A stretch of 64,000 nucleotides of DNA from Apostichopus japonicus. Its lineage: Eukaryota; Echinodermata; Holothuroidea; Aspidochirotida; Stichopodidae. This document shows positions 1 to 11,702 of the stretch, in pieces. Where the stretch lies: contig NC_092574.1 of NCBI RefSeq assembly GCF_037975245.1, positions 24,057,713 to 24,121,712 of the forward strand, given 5' to 3'. The position numbers and the translations under genes were made by a program. Numbering within the stretch: the stretch's first letter is position 1; each line of letters starts with the position of its first letter. The notes under the pieces were generated by a model. That model ran no database searches. It was not told where the DNA came from and saw only the letters and a list, made by a program, of their open reading frames with translations.

Positions 1-2782
1 TGTTTAAGTTAATTTGATAAAGTAGGTTTTTGTTGGAGTCTCTCTTTCTTACAACTTTGAGAGGGAAGTTTGGAGAAAATATGTACACAGTGATGTTCTA
101 CTCCGGCCTGATAAATGATCTCACAGGATAATACTGCACACCAGTTTTAACGACCCTGTCCGAGGTTACATTTTGTTTTTCTTATTAAAATACTGTCACA
201 TGATACAATCATCATTCATTTTGAGTACATATCATTATCTCCTTCAAGTGATGTCTCTTGATCATTATAACCTCTCATGTCGTATTCCATTCTGTACACT
301 AGGCCTCTCCATCTTGGCAATCCTCAATCCACAGCGTAGTAATTATCATAGCAGACAGTGCTGTACATTATGCATTAGTTTCTGTCACAGACTTACTGCT
401 ATTGTAAGCATTCAACTTGTAATGTACAGCAAAGCCTAGGAACATTTGTTACTTTATGGCTACAACGTGACACATGTTGCTGATGTCTGTGGACTGTGGT
501 TAATTACTCTGGAAGGGTAATAAACTAGTGCTGCTGTTAGTGGTCGTAATGAGGCCATCAGTTGCCTGGGATTCAAAAGCAATTTCTTGTAAATGGTCAT
601 AATGACGTAATTGCTCCTTTGTGTGATATTGATCCACCACCCCCATTCCCCAATATGGACTCGTCTGTATTCGGCTGTATGACAGGTACTTCCCAGAAAC
701 AGGAAGATCCTGATCCCCATTGCATTCTCAAATGTGAACACTTAGGCTTTAATTGAATGTCAAATGAAAGGGGAAATTGGAGACATGATCTATGGTAGCC
801 ATGTGCATTATTACATCGACATAAAGCCACAAGCAATTAGAACTTGTTGCGTATATAAACACACCTGTCTTCTCTGTCCACATTATTGAAGATTTAAGGA
901 AAACAAAAGTAAACAAAACATCATTACGAACCCACAACTACAAGGACAGCATAATTGAAGTTCAAACATACAATTTTTCCTTCTCTTTGGCTGTCATTCT
1001 TTATTAATAAATACTCCTTGGCAGTCCTCGCCACCACATGTCATATTCAGGCAGATATCAAATATATTCCGTGCCTTGCATTAAGCACTGTGCTTGTATT
1101 TGTGTCACAAAGTTAAAAAGTACATCATCCACTTGTATGCAGTGACTCATCCGATGAAAGGTAAAAATTTTTATGTTTGTGCACTTTTCTGTGTTGTACA
1201 GCATTGCTCTTCCTACAGTAAAGTACCGTACCGTAGTTCATTTATAGTTGAAATTGCATAATTTGTTGGAAGGGTGATGACTTGTTTGTTGTTTGCTGGT
1301 AGCCTGGTTCTGCTGCCTCTGTGAAGTGAGAGAATGATTGATAAAAATTAATATAATGTGGTAGTGTCGCATGCGGGGGGAATAGTGTCACATGCGGGGG
1401 AAAATTAATTTAATGGTGAGCCGTTGAAAAATTGGAAACTGCTGGCAGCATCCTTCACCAATTAGCAAATTTACATGAAATTTACAAACAAAAATAAACG
1501 GAAGGTTCTTTTAGAAACTTATCACTTCTCTTTTAGTGCCATGAAGCTTTTCCTGGAACATTGTATACAGAGATATCATATCAGTTTAAAGTGTAAAACA
1601 CACTTTATGAGGAGAATATGTTTTAATGGAAGAGTCTAATGATATGGGTGCTTCTGCTTACAATAGCCAATGAGATCAGCCCACTCTTTATCAATCCTAG
1701 TGATGTGCTTGAAAGAGCATTATCACTTTTCTTCAACAAAAAAATGTCACAGTATGTTTTGAAATATCACTTCACATACAATTTCCCATTGATAGTTAAA
1801 AGCACTTTTAGCTATTTAGAAAGTCTTACAACAGATCCTGATTGCATTTTAAAATGTGATACAGTACTGAAGATATCTCTGTCCATAAGTTGATTTAGTA
1901 GTTAATTTGGGCATGGTATCTTAACAACCTGTTAAAATTCTGTTGCTCAGGCTAAGCCAACCATCTCTCATACGACTAGACCAAACCTCCTTTGCATATA
2001 GAAATGGGGTGAAAGTTTTGATTTGTGAGAACTGTAAGTGGTATTGAACCCAAATATGCTAGATATTCCAATTATGGTCACCCCTGCTTAAATGATATAT
2101 CTACTGTTAACTTACTGCTACTGTAAAAGTAGTTATCCACACTGAGACATTTAAAATCAATGGATATCAAAATATGTCAAAAACTTATAAATTCTAATGT
2201 GGGATCTATTCAGTGTACATGCATAATACTTAACTGAGTTTGCTGAACTTCTGTTGCACAATAAGCAATGGATATCAAAATATGTCAAAAAAATTATAAT
2301 TTCTAATGTGGGATCTATTCATCGTACTGTACATGCATATTACTAAATTGAGTTTGCTGATTTTCACATTGCACAATAAGCATCCCACGCCTGTTATCCT
2401 GTATCTCATCTATATTCACAAAGTTTGAATTGCACACAATCTCAATGGCATTATGATGTGAATTAAATTCATATCAGGTTTTAAAAGCTGTCCTACTGTA
2501 TGTGGTTCTCTTTTGTTAAGAAGTTTGCTGTAGAGCCTGTTGTGTCCTTGGACAAAGCACCTGAAATTCTATTATGTGAAGACAAATGCCGTGGGATTCC
2601 TATTGATATTTGCGGCTTCTGTGAAGTTACCACCACGTGTCAAACTTTTGAAAAGACCGGAGATCAGAAATAGTGTGACAAGTTCTGCTCTGGTGGTAAC
2701 TTCTATTATTCTAGTTTGTCCACAGTATACATAGATACAGGCAATTTACACTTCCTTTTCTGTCTTTTTTGCTTATTTTCAG
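1..2782. other. Non-coding flank upstream of the ANKRD50-like exon
   Basis: I see no exon I can assign. The last part must be intron, because a strong polypyrimidine tract and AG at 2781-2782 precede the exon carrying the ANKRD50-like start. The stretch holds a tandem duplication (2159-2381) and a short G-rich direct repeat near 1365-1405 (GTGTCGCATGCGGGG and GTGTCACATGCGGGG). A non-coding first exon of the ANKRD50-like gene could lie here or off the left edge; I could not pick it out. Confidence 0.5.
2159..2381. repeat. Two-copy tandem duplication, unit about 110 bp
   Basis: Copy 1 (2159-2266) and copy 2 (2267-2381) both begin AATGGATATCAAAATATGTC, both contain CTAATGTGGGATCTATTCA and both end TTGCACAATAAGC. 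They differ by scattered substitutions and small indels, so the duplication is not recent. It lies in the putative 5' intron of the ANKRD50-like gene. Confidence 0.85.
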
Positions 2783-2838
2783 ATTTGGAAATTGTCAAGT
2801 ACTGGTGGAGAGTGACAAACTCTGAAGGCAACATTTGG

Positions 2839-2934
2839 ATGCGTTTTGTTCCGGGGAAGAAACTGTCATATTGCAGAGTGATTGGTGGCGTAGATGTTTA
2901 AGAGATGTTTCTCGTAGACTTGGTCATCGAGTAA
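2839..2934 (+). promoter_or_regulatory. Cluster of three upstream ORFs in the ANKRD50-like leader
   Basis: The exon begins at 2783, after AG at 2781-2782. Between there and the main ATG at 2942 are three ATGs, each closed by its own stop: 2839-2901 (20 codons), 2894-2917 (7 codons, MFKRCFS) and 2905-2934 (9 codons, MFLVDLVIE). The last stop lies 7 nt before the main ATG. Frame +2 carries an in-frame TAG at 2915-2917, so the main protein cannot begin further upstream in this exon. Such leaders usually lower or condition translation; that effect is inference. Confidence 0.55.
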
Positions 2935-2941
2935 ACCCAAG

Positions 2942-5900
2942 ATGAGTGGTAGCACTTTACAAGGGAAGAGCTTCTTCTGTCGAGAATGGGCTTTCCACAA
3001 GTTGGTACATTGCCTGGACAGTCGCCATTCCTCAAGAACATGTGGTACTTTGATAGTTGGTGGCCCTGGAAGTGGCAAAACGGCTCTCTGCTCTGAAATT
3101 GTTTGGCCGACTCTTCAGCAAGGAAAGAAACGGTCATTAGGTAAACGACTTTTGGCTCATCACTTCTGCCAAGGCCATGACAAAGAAACTCTCTCAGTGT
3201 CAAAGTTCATTCAAGGACTTGTCGCATCTCTCATCAAGTCCACGCTTGTGCCAGGCTTCTCCGAGAAACTGAGAGACCCTGTGGTGCAGGCTGCATTGGA
3301 GCCAGCCTACTGTGAGCGCCACCCCGATGAAGCTTTCAAAAATGGCATTCTTGTGCCTCTGTGTGCCCTCACCCCTCCCGGTAGAAACTGTTTTATACTC
3401 GTGGACTCCATAGATGAAGGTTACCCTGACCTTTCTCCCAACGAAACCACAACTTTCAGTAGAACGGTCGCCGAACTACTGGCCAATCATCATGAGCTGT
3501 TTCCACCTTGGCTCTGCTTGGTGTGCAGTGCCAGGAAACAGAGCAAGGCAGTCACCAGAATGTTCACAGGTTTCAGAAAGCTTAGTCTCGATGACCTGCG
3601 AAAGTCCTACATCGTTCGCGACGTACAACAATACATACTTAATAGGCTCGATCATGATGACTCCATCAGGAAACATCTCAACAAGGAGACCGCAGAGATG
3701 CTGAACCAACTTCACATCAAGAGCAACGGATGTGTTTTGTACCTGGAGCGAGTTCTAAACGGTGTCTCAGATGGGTTCATCACACTGCAGGATGTTGTTG
3801 AAATTCCCGCAACTTTAAATGGATTGTATCTGTGGGAGTGTCAGAAAATGTTTGCACGAAAGCATTTCAGCAAATTACGTCCATTGTTTTGTGTGCTTCT
3901 TGCCAGTACACATCCTATGACGGAGAGTGAACTCTATTCATGTGCCAGAACTAGAAACCTATCTCTGACCAAGGAAGACTTTGGTGAGAGGCTTGGATTA
4001 ATGTCCAGGTTACTTATCACCCATTCAGAGAATAGGCTAGCTCTTTTTCACCACAGTTTTGCAGAGTGGCTTCAAGATGTTAAAGTGTGTACCCAGAAAT
4101 ATCTGTGCAGTCAAGCTGAAGGACATGCTATGCTTGCCTTGAGGTATACCTGCAGTGCCTCCGACCTTACTCCTACTCAAGTGCAGGACTTTGCTCGTAA
4201 CCTGCTGAAAGCTGGCATGGAACCTCCACTCGATGAGAACCATCTAGCCATGTGGATGATGTGGGCAGGGACGCCGCTCTACGACTGTCCCATACGTCAG
4301 AAGAGCAAACACCAAGATGTTGTGCAATTACTCTCAAAGGCTGGTGCCAGAGTTGTGGACATTGATAGAAATTCTCTAATAATTCTCGATGCCTTAGAGA
4401 AAGAGGAAACTTTAAAGAGCTTTTTAGATAGTGGAGCATCTGTCAACCAGGTAGACAGTAATGGAAGGTCTCTACTCGCAAATGCATGCTACAGTGGGAA
4501 TACGAATGCTGTGTATTTCCTTCTGTCACAGAACACAGATCTTGATATCTGTGATCGAACAGGGCAGACTGCTCTTGGTCTAGCAGCACGGCAAGGACAT
4601 ACAGAAATAGTTAAACTCTTGATTGAAAGAGGGTCAAAGATAGACCATGTTGACAAAGAAGGCTGGACACCTCTAAGGTCATCTGCATGGGGAGGACACA
4701 CAGAGGTTGTGATTGCCCTGCTTAATGCTGGTGCTAAAGTTGACTGTAGTGACACTGACAAGAGGACTGCTTTGCGAGCTGCAGCCTGGGGTGGTCATGC
4801 TGATATTGTCAATAAGTTGATTGAAAATGGTGCCCAGGTTAGCCAGATGGATCAAGATGGTAGGACTGCATTGATAGCTGCCGCGTACATGGGCCATGTG
4901 CAGATTGTGGGGGATCTATTGGAACACGGTGCGGACATCAATCACACAGACTGTGATGGGCGTACTGCTCTGTCAGTGGCTGCCATGTCAGTGGCAGTCA
5001 ATCAGGGTCACACCAAAGTCATTTCATTGCTGATTGAGAAGGGAGCTGATGTAGACCATAGTGATAATGAAGGAATGTCTCCACTAATCATGGCATCGTA
5101 TGAGGGTCATGAGCAGGTGGTGGAACTGTTACTGGAAGGGAAAGCAGACGTCGATCACATTGATAATAGCAACAGGACAGCTCTCATTGCTGCCGCATCC
5201 ATGGGTCACACCTCTATTGTCAAAGCTCTGCTCTACTGGGATGCTGCCGTGGACTCGATCGACAACGAAGGACGTACAGTTCTTTGCATTGCTGCTGTCC
5301 AAGGTAATTGTGAAGTTGTTAAAATTCTGCTGGACAGAGGATTAGATGAAATGCATAAGGACAATCATGGGTGGACTCCTCTACATATGAGTGCTCATGA
5401 AGGTCATACAAAAGTATGTCGTGTTATTCTGGACCTTGGGTCGCACATGACAGTTGACGTTGCAGATAGGGATGGTAGAACGCCATTGATTTTAGCTTGC
5501 CAAGAAGGACATATTGAGACTGTGAATGTACTATTAGATTATGGTGGAGACGTCCACAACACCTCCCACGATGGAAGGAATGGTGTCCGTGCATCAGCAC
5601 TAGAGGGCCACAAAGAACTGACCCAGCTCCTGATTGACAGGGGTGGGAACGTCAACTATGTGGATGCAGAAGGGAGGACGACATTGTACATGTTATCATT
5701 GGAAAACAAGGTACCAATGGTTAAGTTCCTCCTTCAGAGGGGAGCAAATCCTGAAATACCCGACTTGGAGGGACGCACGGGACTACATGTGGCCTCATGG
5801 CAAGGGCATGTTGGAATTGTCGAAGCTCTGTTACAGTTCAACGCAAATGTGAACGCAATGGACAAGGAACATCGGTCACCTCTACAGTCGGCTGCCTGGC

Positions 5901-7681
5901 AGGGTCACGTCCAGGTGTTAGAGCTACTGTTGCTTCATGGGGCTAACATCAATCATATGTGCAATCAGGGCGCCTCAGCGTTGTGCATCGCTGCCCAGGA
6001 GGGACATGTAGAAGTGGTTCGAGCTCTGCTTCACCACGGTGCCGAACCTAACCATGCAGACAGGCAGGGGCGTACTGCTATGAAGGTGGCTGTCAAAGGT
6101 GGACACCATCAAGTGGTAGAACTCTTAGAGAAGTGCGGTGCCTTTCCTCCAGTCTCTCCGTCTAGATCGTCCGACCAACAATCCCGAGGAAGTTCTTGCT
6201 CGATCAAGGACCTCGATATGAAGGGTCCTGGAATGTTGAGTAACAGTGCCCTCAATAGTTCGTCATCTGGTTCACCGGATTCAACTTACGAGAAAGGAAG
6301 GTCTGTCGCTTCGTCCCGCTCTTCCTCGAATCTCACCAATTCAGCAATACAGTTGATGCCACCACATGATGTCACTAAGGACCCATCTTTCATGGAGCAG
6401 ATTCAGATGCATGTGGAGTCTCCTCTCTGTGGCAAACCTCCTCGGACCAGGTCCCCGGATCCAGGCAGCATAAAGAGCTCCTCTTCTAGGATAACGTCAG
6501 GGAGCTCATTTCAAACAATTCCAGAAAATATCACCACCGCCCACAGTTCTGACTATATTTACCAAAAGCAGAAGATACCTGGACGTAGAAATGTTACTGG
6601 TTCTCTACCGAGGCGCTCCCCATCTCCTGGCCGCCAGCTACCACCATCAACATCACCAGTGGTTCACGAAGCCCAAGTTCATCAGGCATTCACGAGGAAG
6701 ACATCAGCTCCTGAGATGCGAGGATCTCCCAAACATCCCAATGGTACACCACCCATACCCACTCATACCAAGAGAGGTCATCGCAGATCCTCCTCGGATG
6801 CCAATGTCCATGCGTCGTTGGTTATAAGTAATCCAATCAGAGGTGACGCACAACTACCACACGACCTCTCTCCAATCACGAGTAACTCTTCAACTGGCAT
6901 CAGAAACAACGGATTTAAAGAAGGTTCACCTCGACATGTTCCCAAGGAAGGAGAAGCCCTATGTGAACCGTTCTACCATGTATTAGAGGGCAGAGTCTCC
7001 AGATCGAGCTCCTTGTCTCAGATATCAGCATCAGGTTCTCAACACTGCACGTCATCCCACGATCCAAATCTACTTTTCAGCTCTGTATTACCTCGTGCTG
7101 TAGTCCAGGGTAACAACCATGGCCCTTCAGAGCAAGCCAATGGAGATCAATTCAGGGGCCATCATCATATAGCGATGTCTCATGGTTCACCCCATCAAAG
7201 CCCTCACCATCAGCAATCTAGTAACACGCATACTTCTTCTTCCTTGTCTTCTAAAGGATTCCACGTCCGTGCTATATCGCAACCGGCAACACACATGTAT
7301 CCACCATCAAACCATGTGGCGGACACCAGCCACGTACATCGGAAACCATCTCTACCGGTTACTTTCAATCAATGCAACCTTCAGAGGGTGATTGCCAGCA
7401 CATCGAATGGTAGTGCACCCTTCAGCAGTAACAGCAGCAAGTCTGGATCCCCTGAGTCAAGACCCAGGCGCAACGGCATTGTAACCAACCCTAACTTCGC
7501 ACGCTTCACCACCAGCCAGAATAAGACCAATCTCCAAGCTGGGCGTGGTATAGGTAACCAGCAGAGCATCATCAGCAGAACTGGACCTGTCTTGACCCCC
7601 CTGGAGCAGAAACACGCACTGAAGATGAACATTGAGGGACAGTCAACAGTGAATGGTTTCAAGAAAGAAACACCACTCTGA
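2942..7681 (+). CDS. ANKRD50: ANKRD50-like NTPase/ankyrin-repeat protein, 1579 aa
   Basis: One uninterrupted coding exon. The N-terminus (LQGKSFFCREWAFHKL) matches the start of vertebrate ANKRD50 and fixes the ATG. A P-loop NTPase of STAND/NACHT type follows: Walker A GGPGSGKT at residues 40-47 and a Walker B-like LVDSIDE near 152-158. The conserved SARKQSKAVT and KETAEMLNQLHIKS blocks come next. About 17 ankyrin repeats run from residue ~505 to ~1065, with the family's small insertion in the sixth (AAMSVAVNQGH). Residues ~1070-1579 are Ser/Pro/His-rich and probably disordered. The protein ends ETPL, as vertebrate ANKRD50 does; this fits a class I PDZ ligand with an acidic -3 residue, the kind SNX27 binds. 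ANKRD50 is linked to SNX27-retromer endosome-to-surface recycling. At 1579 aa it is longer than the human protein (about 1430), mostly in the tail. Confidence 0.95.
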   Translation: MSGSTLQGKSFFCREWAFHKLVHCLDSRHSSRTCGTLIVGGPGSGKTALCSEIVWPTLQQGKKRSLGKRLLAHHFCQGHDKETLSVSKFIQGLVASLIKSTLVPGFSEKLRDPVVQAALEPAYCERHPDEAFKNGILVPLCALTPPGRNCFILVDSIDEGYPDLSPNETTTFSRTVAELLANHHELFPPWLCLVCSARKQSKAVTRMFTGFRKLSLDDLRKSYIVRDVQQYILNRLDHDDSIRKHLNKETAEMLNQLHIKSNGCVLYLERVLNGVSDGFITLQDVVEIPATLNGLYLWECQKMFARKHFSKLRPLFCVLLASTHPMTESELYSCARTRNLSLTKEDFGERLGLMSRLLITHSENRLALFHHSFAEWLQDVKVCTQKYLCSQAEGHAMLALRYTCSASDLTPTQVQDFARNLLKAGMEPPLDENHLAMWMMWAGTPLYDCPIRQKSKHQDVVQLLSKAGARVVDIDRNSLIILDALEKEETLKSFLDSGASVNQVDSNGRSLLANACYSGNTNAVYFLLSQNTDLDICDRTGQTALGLAARQGHTEIVKLLIERGSKIDHVDKEGWTPLRSSAWGGHTEVVIALLNAGAKVDCSDTDKRTALRAAAWGGHADIVNKLIENGAQVSQMDQDGRTALIAAAYMGHVQIVGDLLEHGADINHTDCDGRTALSVAAMSVAVNQGHTKVISLLIEKGADVDHSDNEGMSPLIMASYEGHEQVVELLLEGKADVDHIDNSNRTALIAAASMGHTSIVKALLYWDAAVDSIDNEGRTVLCIAAVQGNCEVVKILLDRGLDEMHKDNHGWTPLHMSAHEGHTKVCRVILDLGSHMTVDVADRDGRTPLILACQEGHIETVNVLLDYGGDVHNTSHDGRNGVRASALEGHKELTQLLIDRGGNVNYVDAEGRTTLYMLSLENKVPMVKFLLQRGANPEIPDLEGRTGLHVASWQGHVGIVEALLQFNANVNAMDKEHRSPLQSAAWQGHVQVLELLLLHGANINHMCNQGASALCIAAQEGHVEVVRALLHHGAEPNHADRQGRTAMKVAVKGGHHQVVELLEKCGAFPPVSPSRSSDQQSRGSSCSIKDLDMKGPGMLSNSALNSSSSGSPDSTYEKGRSVASSRSSSNLTNSAIQLMPPHDVTKDPSFMEQIQMHVESPLCGKPPRTRSPDPGSIKSSSSRITSGSSFQTIPENITTAHSSDYIYQKQKIPGRRNVTGSLPRRSPSPGRQLPPSTSPVVHEAQVHQAFTRKTSAPEMRGSPKHPNGTPPIPTHTKRGHRRSSSDANVHASLVISNPIRGDAQLPHDLSPITSNSSTGIRNNGFKEGSPRHVPKEGEALCEPFYHVLEGRVSRSSSLSQISASGSQHCTSSHDPNLLFSSVLPRAVVQGNNHGPSEQANGDQFRGHHHIAMSHGSPHQSPHHQQSSNTHTSSSLSSKGFHVRAISQPATHMYPPSNHVADTSHVHRKPSLPVTFNQCNLQRVIASTSNGSAPFSSNSSKSGSPESRPRRNGIVTNPNFARFTTSQNKTNLQAGRGIGNQQSIISRTGPVLTPLEQKHALKMNIEGQSTVNGFKKETPL

Positions 7682-8567
7682 GGTTAGTACACTACTACCT
7701 TCTTATGTTTCCATTTAAAGATCAACAACAATCTTGTTGAAATTAGCGAGCTGTACATAACCTAAAACTTTTTAGGAATGCTATCCTGGCATTTCTGACT
7801 CCCATGAATATAAATGGAGATTGTTTAAATTGATGATTAGTTACATCCAATCTACAGCATTTGGGTAGCTGCTGAATTATTGAAATTTGCGATACAAAGG
7901 GCCGTTATTGTACTTTCTAGCATACTGGTTCACTGGCAATATTGATGACCTTCAAATTGGCCACGTTAGAAGCTTCAAGGCAAGAGGTAGTAGGCAATAA
8001 GCATTACTACCAAGGAACCCATCTTGAATGCATAATGATATATTGTCATGTAATCATTGCAGATGTTTTGTAAATTATGGAAGCCTTTCTTTATTTTGTT
8101 TAGTTCATCTGTCCATAAAACATTATACTTTTGGACTGTTCATCCATTTTGCTATTGCCAAATTCTGCATTCTTGAATTTTTTTTCTAACTTTCAAGGTC
8201 ATCTGTATATTTTCCCTACCCCCTCCCATACCTGCTCCTAACTTTTATTGGTCTAAAAATATTGCCAACAAATTATCAAATGAATTTTCCAAGAAGTTCT
8301 GCTCCTGAAAGTTATTCTCAGACATTGAGAAGTGTAAATTTGCATAAAAATATTATATTGTTGTGTGAAAAAATTTAAATAATCAAGTTAACAGATGATT
8401 GTTGAAATATGAAAATGACTGACCTTAAGTGTTGTTTTGAAATTAAATCTTTGGTAGATATGAATGTAGTTTTACCCTATTCAGTTTGCATGAAATGTTT
8501 CAACAATTCTAGGAGCAGCTATGTACAGTAGCAATTCCACTAAGGCAACAAACACCGTATGACAACC

Positions 8568-8640
8568 ATTGTAGCTCACTGGGTTGAAGTTACATTGTCA
8601 GGGAGATTGTATATTCTTCCTGGTTGCAGAACCTATGTAA
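8568..8640 (+). repeat. Possible decayed tRNA-derived (SINE) fragment
   Basis: TGTAGCTCACTGGGTTGAAG resembles a tRNA D-arm/A-box. It is followed at roughly tRNA spacing by a weak B-box-like stretch (TATTCTTCCTGG). The arms no longer pair well, so this is not a functional tRNA. Low confidence. Confidence 0.25.
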
Positions 8641-9371
8641 GAAAAATCAACTTGTGGTAAGGACTGTTTAACACAATGAAGGGTCCGCCTGTCAACTTCC
8701 TTCATTTATGGACATTTTCACAAATTTCTGAGATCATACATGGAGAAGATTCAATTTTGGAAGCCAAAAAAAAAAGTAAGGAAAAGACATCTCTTGCCAT
8801 TGATGACACAGTTTACCGACTATTCAAACAAAGATGATTATTTTTATCTTCTTCACTTTCATTCAATAGCAATGTCCCCCCTTTGTCTTAAATGAGCCAT
8901 GCTCTCTCTGCAAGCCCCATTTTATTTCTAATGATCCATGCATCTGTTAATGAGCCTCTTTGTGGTATTGCAATCATTTCAGTCAATGCAGAACTTCTGC
9001 ATTGCATCTGCCAAGGTCAGTTTCTTAGTATTCAATTTTAAGGGTTGTAGGGGATGCGGTCTCTCGAGTATTCGCCTGTTTTTTTTTTTTTAGCCTCGCT
9101 TGATTACCACAAACTCATTTAGCAGTAATCCAATATCTTGTTTTTGTCAAGAATTGTCAGATGCAGTTTTAAGCAGTCATCTTCTTGCCATGCACCAAAA
9201 CAAGCAGAACAGGTTTTCAAATTAAAGAAGTCTTGTATAACACTGGACTGTAAGCAACTTGCTGTGTTGGGAATACATGTGTCTCCTGCCTCGTAAATTT
9301 CCCTAAACACTTTGGTTTAATCTCATTGGTTTCACAACATTATGTTTCTTCAAATCTTACTTTCTAAAGCA

Positions 9372-9377
9372 AATAAA
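9372..9377 (+). terminator. Candidate poly(A) signal, ANKRD50-like gene
   Basis: Canonical AATAAA 1.7 kb after the stop codon, the first one on the plus strand that I saw. T-rich sequence follows. It may belong to this gene or to none. Confidence 0.35.
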
Positions 9378-10294
9378 GTTTTTAGGCCCTCAACACTTTT
9401 ACAGCAGATACACCTAACATGATGTTCTGGGCTCAAGTTGATAATATCTTCAAGTAATGATAGGGGGTTGCTGGTCAGCAATTTGTAGCATTTTGGGTGA
9501 GAAATACTTTGCACTTGTGTTGACATTTATGGACTGATCATTTGAGTTGGAAGGTGACTGTTTGACTCCCATGATGAGAATTGACATTGACCCATTGCTA
9601 CTTCACTCATGTGTTGTGTGCGCTGATGAACAAAGTAAAGGGCTCCATTTTATGCTACAGCCTGCTAACAGAAAATTGAAGCTTGTTTAATACTCACTTT
9701 AAGCACAATATGAGGAAGATATAATTACGTATGTTAGAAATCATGAAGAAAACACTTCAGTGATTGAAAGGATACATTTCAATAGCACTGTTAGATTTGA
9801 GAAATTGGCAGATAAAGGAGAAATGAATTGTGTGATTTTGCAGTGATCACATACTTTACTATGGATAATATTCTCACACCAAGTAAGTACTGTACAGTAG
9901 ACAGAAAAATGCCACATAAAATAGTATTAAACTGTTTGTGTTATTCAAAAAACTACAAGCCTTCCTGTTCGTCATATCTCCCCTTAGATCCTTTTCCTTC
10001 AACCTAAAAAAATTGTTAAGTAAGTTCTTAAAGATTTGGTTGGATATATAGAAGAGAGAGAAGTTTGGCAGACACTGATCGTTTTGTGTGAGCGCTTCCT
10101 CCAATTCTCTTAGTTCTTCTCCAAACTGGCTCACACAATAGCAATTGAATTAGAACTACGACATATTTAATTCACTCCCAAATAATTCGCACACAGAGGA
10201 GTTACTCAGAAATTAAAATTTGTGTTCGAGATGATCTGCACATGGATGATAGATTGGCCATTTTTGAGGTGTAATAGACTTATAGTTTTGGTGG

Positions 10295-10466
10295 AGGTCA
10301 AGGGTCATATGAGGTCAGTGGAGGTCAAACCAAAACCCAAATATCTCAAGAAGGACAATGGTAGCAACTCTAACATTGGACATGTGCCTTGTCCTAAATG
10401 AGTACAGGTTCCCTGTACTTAATTATTTCTGTGGGGTCAAAGGTCATTTGAAGTTAACAGAGGTTA
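10295..10466 (+). repeat. Repeat carrying two fixed-spacing AGGTCA half-site arrays
   Basis: Array 1 is AGGTCA-A-GGGTCA-TATG-AGGTCA-GTGG-AGGTCA (10295-10327): a DR1 followed by two DR4 spacings. Array 2 is GGGTCA-A-AGGTCA-TTTG-AAGTTA-ACAG-AGGTTA (10434-10466), with identical spacing and two decayed half-sites. The same arrangement recurs at 47605-47766, so this looks like a dispersed repeat. Half-sites of this form bind nuclear receptors (DR1: RXR/HNF4/PPAR; DR4: TR/LXR). Whether these do is unknown. Confidence 0.6.
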
Positions 10467-11099
10467 AAGTGTGAACATCTTGAGACTGCTCTATCTGTAG
10501 TTCTAAGTTATAAAATTTGAGAATGTAACAGTACATGGATCATCTATGGTCTTTATGATATGCAACAATTTTACAGTTTTTAGGTGAACATGAAATTTCA
10601 TTTGCAGTCACTAGAGATATAAATACTTGAAACTATAAACCTAGCTATTACAGTATGCCAAGGAGAGAAATAGTGGCAAATGTCATACTTAGTTTCATAG
10701 ATATTTGTATGAATACGTACAGTACTTTACCCTGTAAGAATGTGGCTGCTGTGATTAGTTTCAACTTTTAGGACATGGCTTACATATCGGCAGGCATTCA
10801 TGATCAATTCATGATGAAATGAATACAAGCAAAATTGATTAAGCAACAGAACATTGAAGAAGGTTATAATTGAGCAGAGGCCATGGGGGAATAATTCAAC
10901 CCTTAGCTAACCTTTGTGAGGTAATCAAATATTCTCCTTTTCTACTACCTTCCTTTAGGTTTATACCAGTAGTCTCCCAATGCCCCAAGGTTCCCCTCCG
11001 ATATAAGAATAGAATATGAGAGAAATGACAGTAAGTGTTATCTTCATGATGTAGCATCCAGTGGTGGACATGATCTATATACAACAGTATCATAGACGT

Positions 11100-11620
11100 G
11101 CTCTAGTGGCACTGCAGGGTCTATAGCCTCCCGAATCGTAATTCATCACTATACCAAGTATCGTCTACCAATTAGCCTCTTTAGTCCCAGGGTTGTTTAA
11201 TCTTGTAGTGATAGATATCTCGTTAGTTAAGATCCTACGGAGTTTAACCGAAAGGTCTCTCGTTTCGCACACACCATTAATAAAAATGTGTAATTCAAGG
11301 TGCCATTTGGTTTATCTCTGCGGTAGTTCGTTTTCTCTTTCGACTGTCAGCCGGCATCCTGTGCCAGTCATAACTCGGGCTAAAAATAAATTACATATAG
11401 CAGGTAGAACCCGAGCATGAAGTGACTGCGATCATGGGACACTCGGTCTATTTTTCTAATTTGTTTCGTGTCATTAAGTTGCCTCGGCTCTCCACATCCT
11501 GTCTGGATCCAGGATTGCTTTGGAGAGGTGACCTGAAATTAAAGTCCTCTGCATCTGAGAGAGAAGAAACCGCAATGAAATTCTCTGAATGACTATTGTA
11601 AGGTATCGTTGTGCACTATG
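11100..11620. promoter_or_regulatory. Candidate cis-regulatory block (speculative)
   Basis: This block is more balanced in base composition than its neighbours and free of simple repeats. It contains CTAAAAATAA near 11383, a perfect MEF2-type site. Chosen by texture and one motif only; there is no conservation evidence. Confidence 0.2.
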
Positions 11621-11702
11621 TATAGTCTAATGCCCAGATCTGGCGATAGTTATGCCATGTGTCAAGAGACATTTAAAGATAGGTTACAGAAGTAAAGAGA
11701 GC

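Larger units (their letters stand above)
7682..9400 (+). other. Probable 3' UTR of the ANKRD50-like gene
   Basis: No coding potential. AT-rich sequence follows the TGA stop. The first canonical AATAAA I found is at 9372-9377, which would give a 3' UTR of about 1.7 kb. A tRNA-like motif lies at about 8568-8640. There is no transcript evidence, and an intron starting just after the stop (GGTTAGTAC) cannot be excluded. Confidence 0.4.

Noticed and set aside
562-756. 64-codon open frame with a Pro-rich stretch
   Set aside because: No recognisable domain, no splice context, and the length is expected by chance.
2716-2901. Open frame crossing the ANKRD50-like leader
   Set aside because: Its start lies before the splice acceptor at 2781-2782, so it is not present in the mature leader. 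Only the internal ATG at 2839 is kept, as an upstream ORF.
9874-10134. Minus-strand open frame opening MSQFGEELRELEEALTQND, coiled-coil-like
   Set aside because: The start looks helical but the rest is not, no acceptor or donor fits, and no known protein comes to mind.
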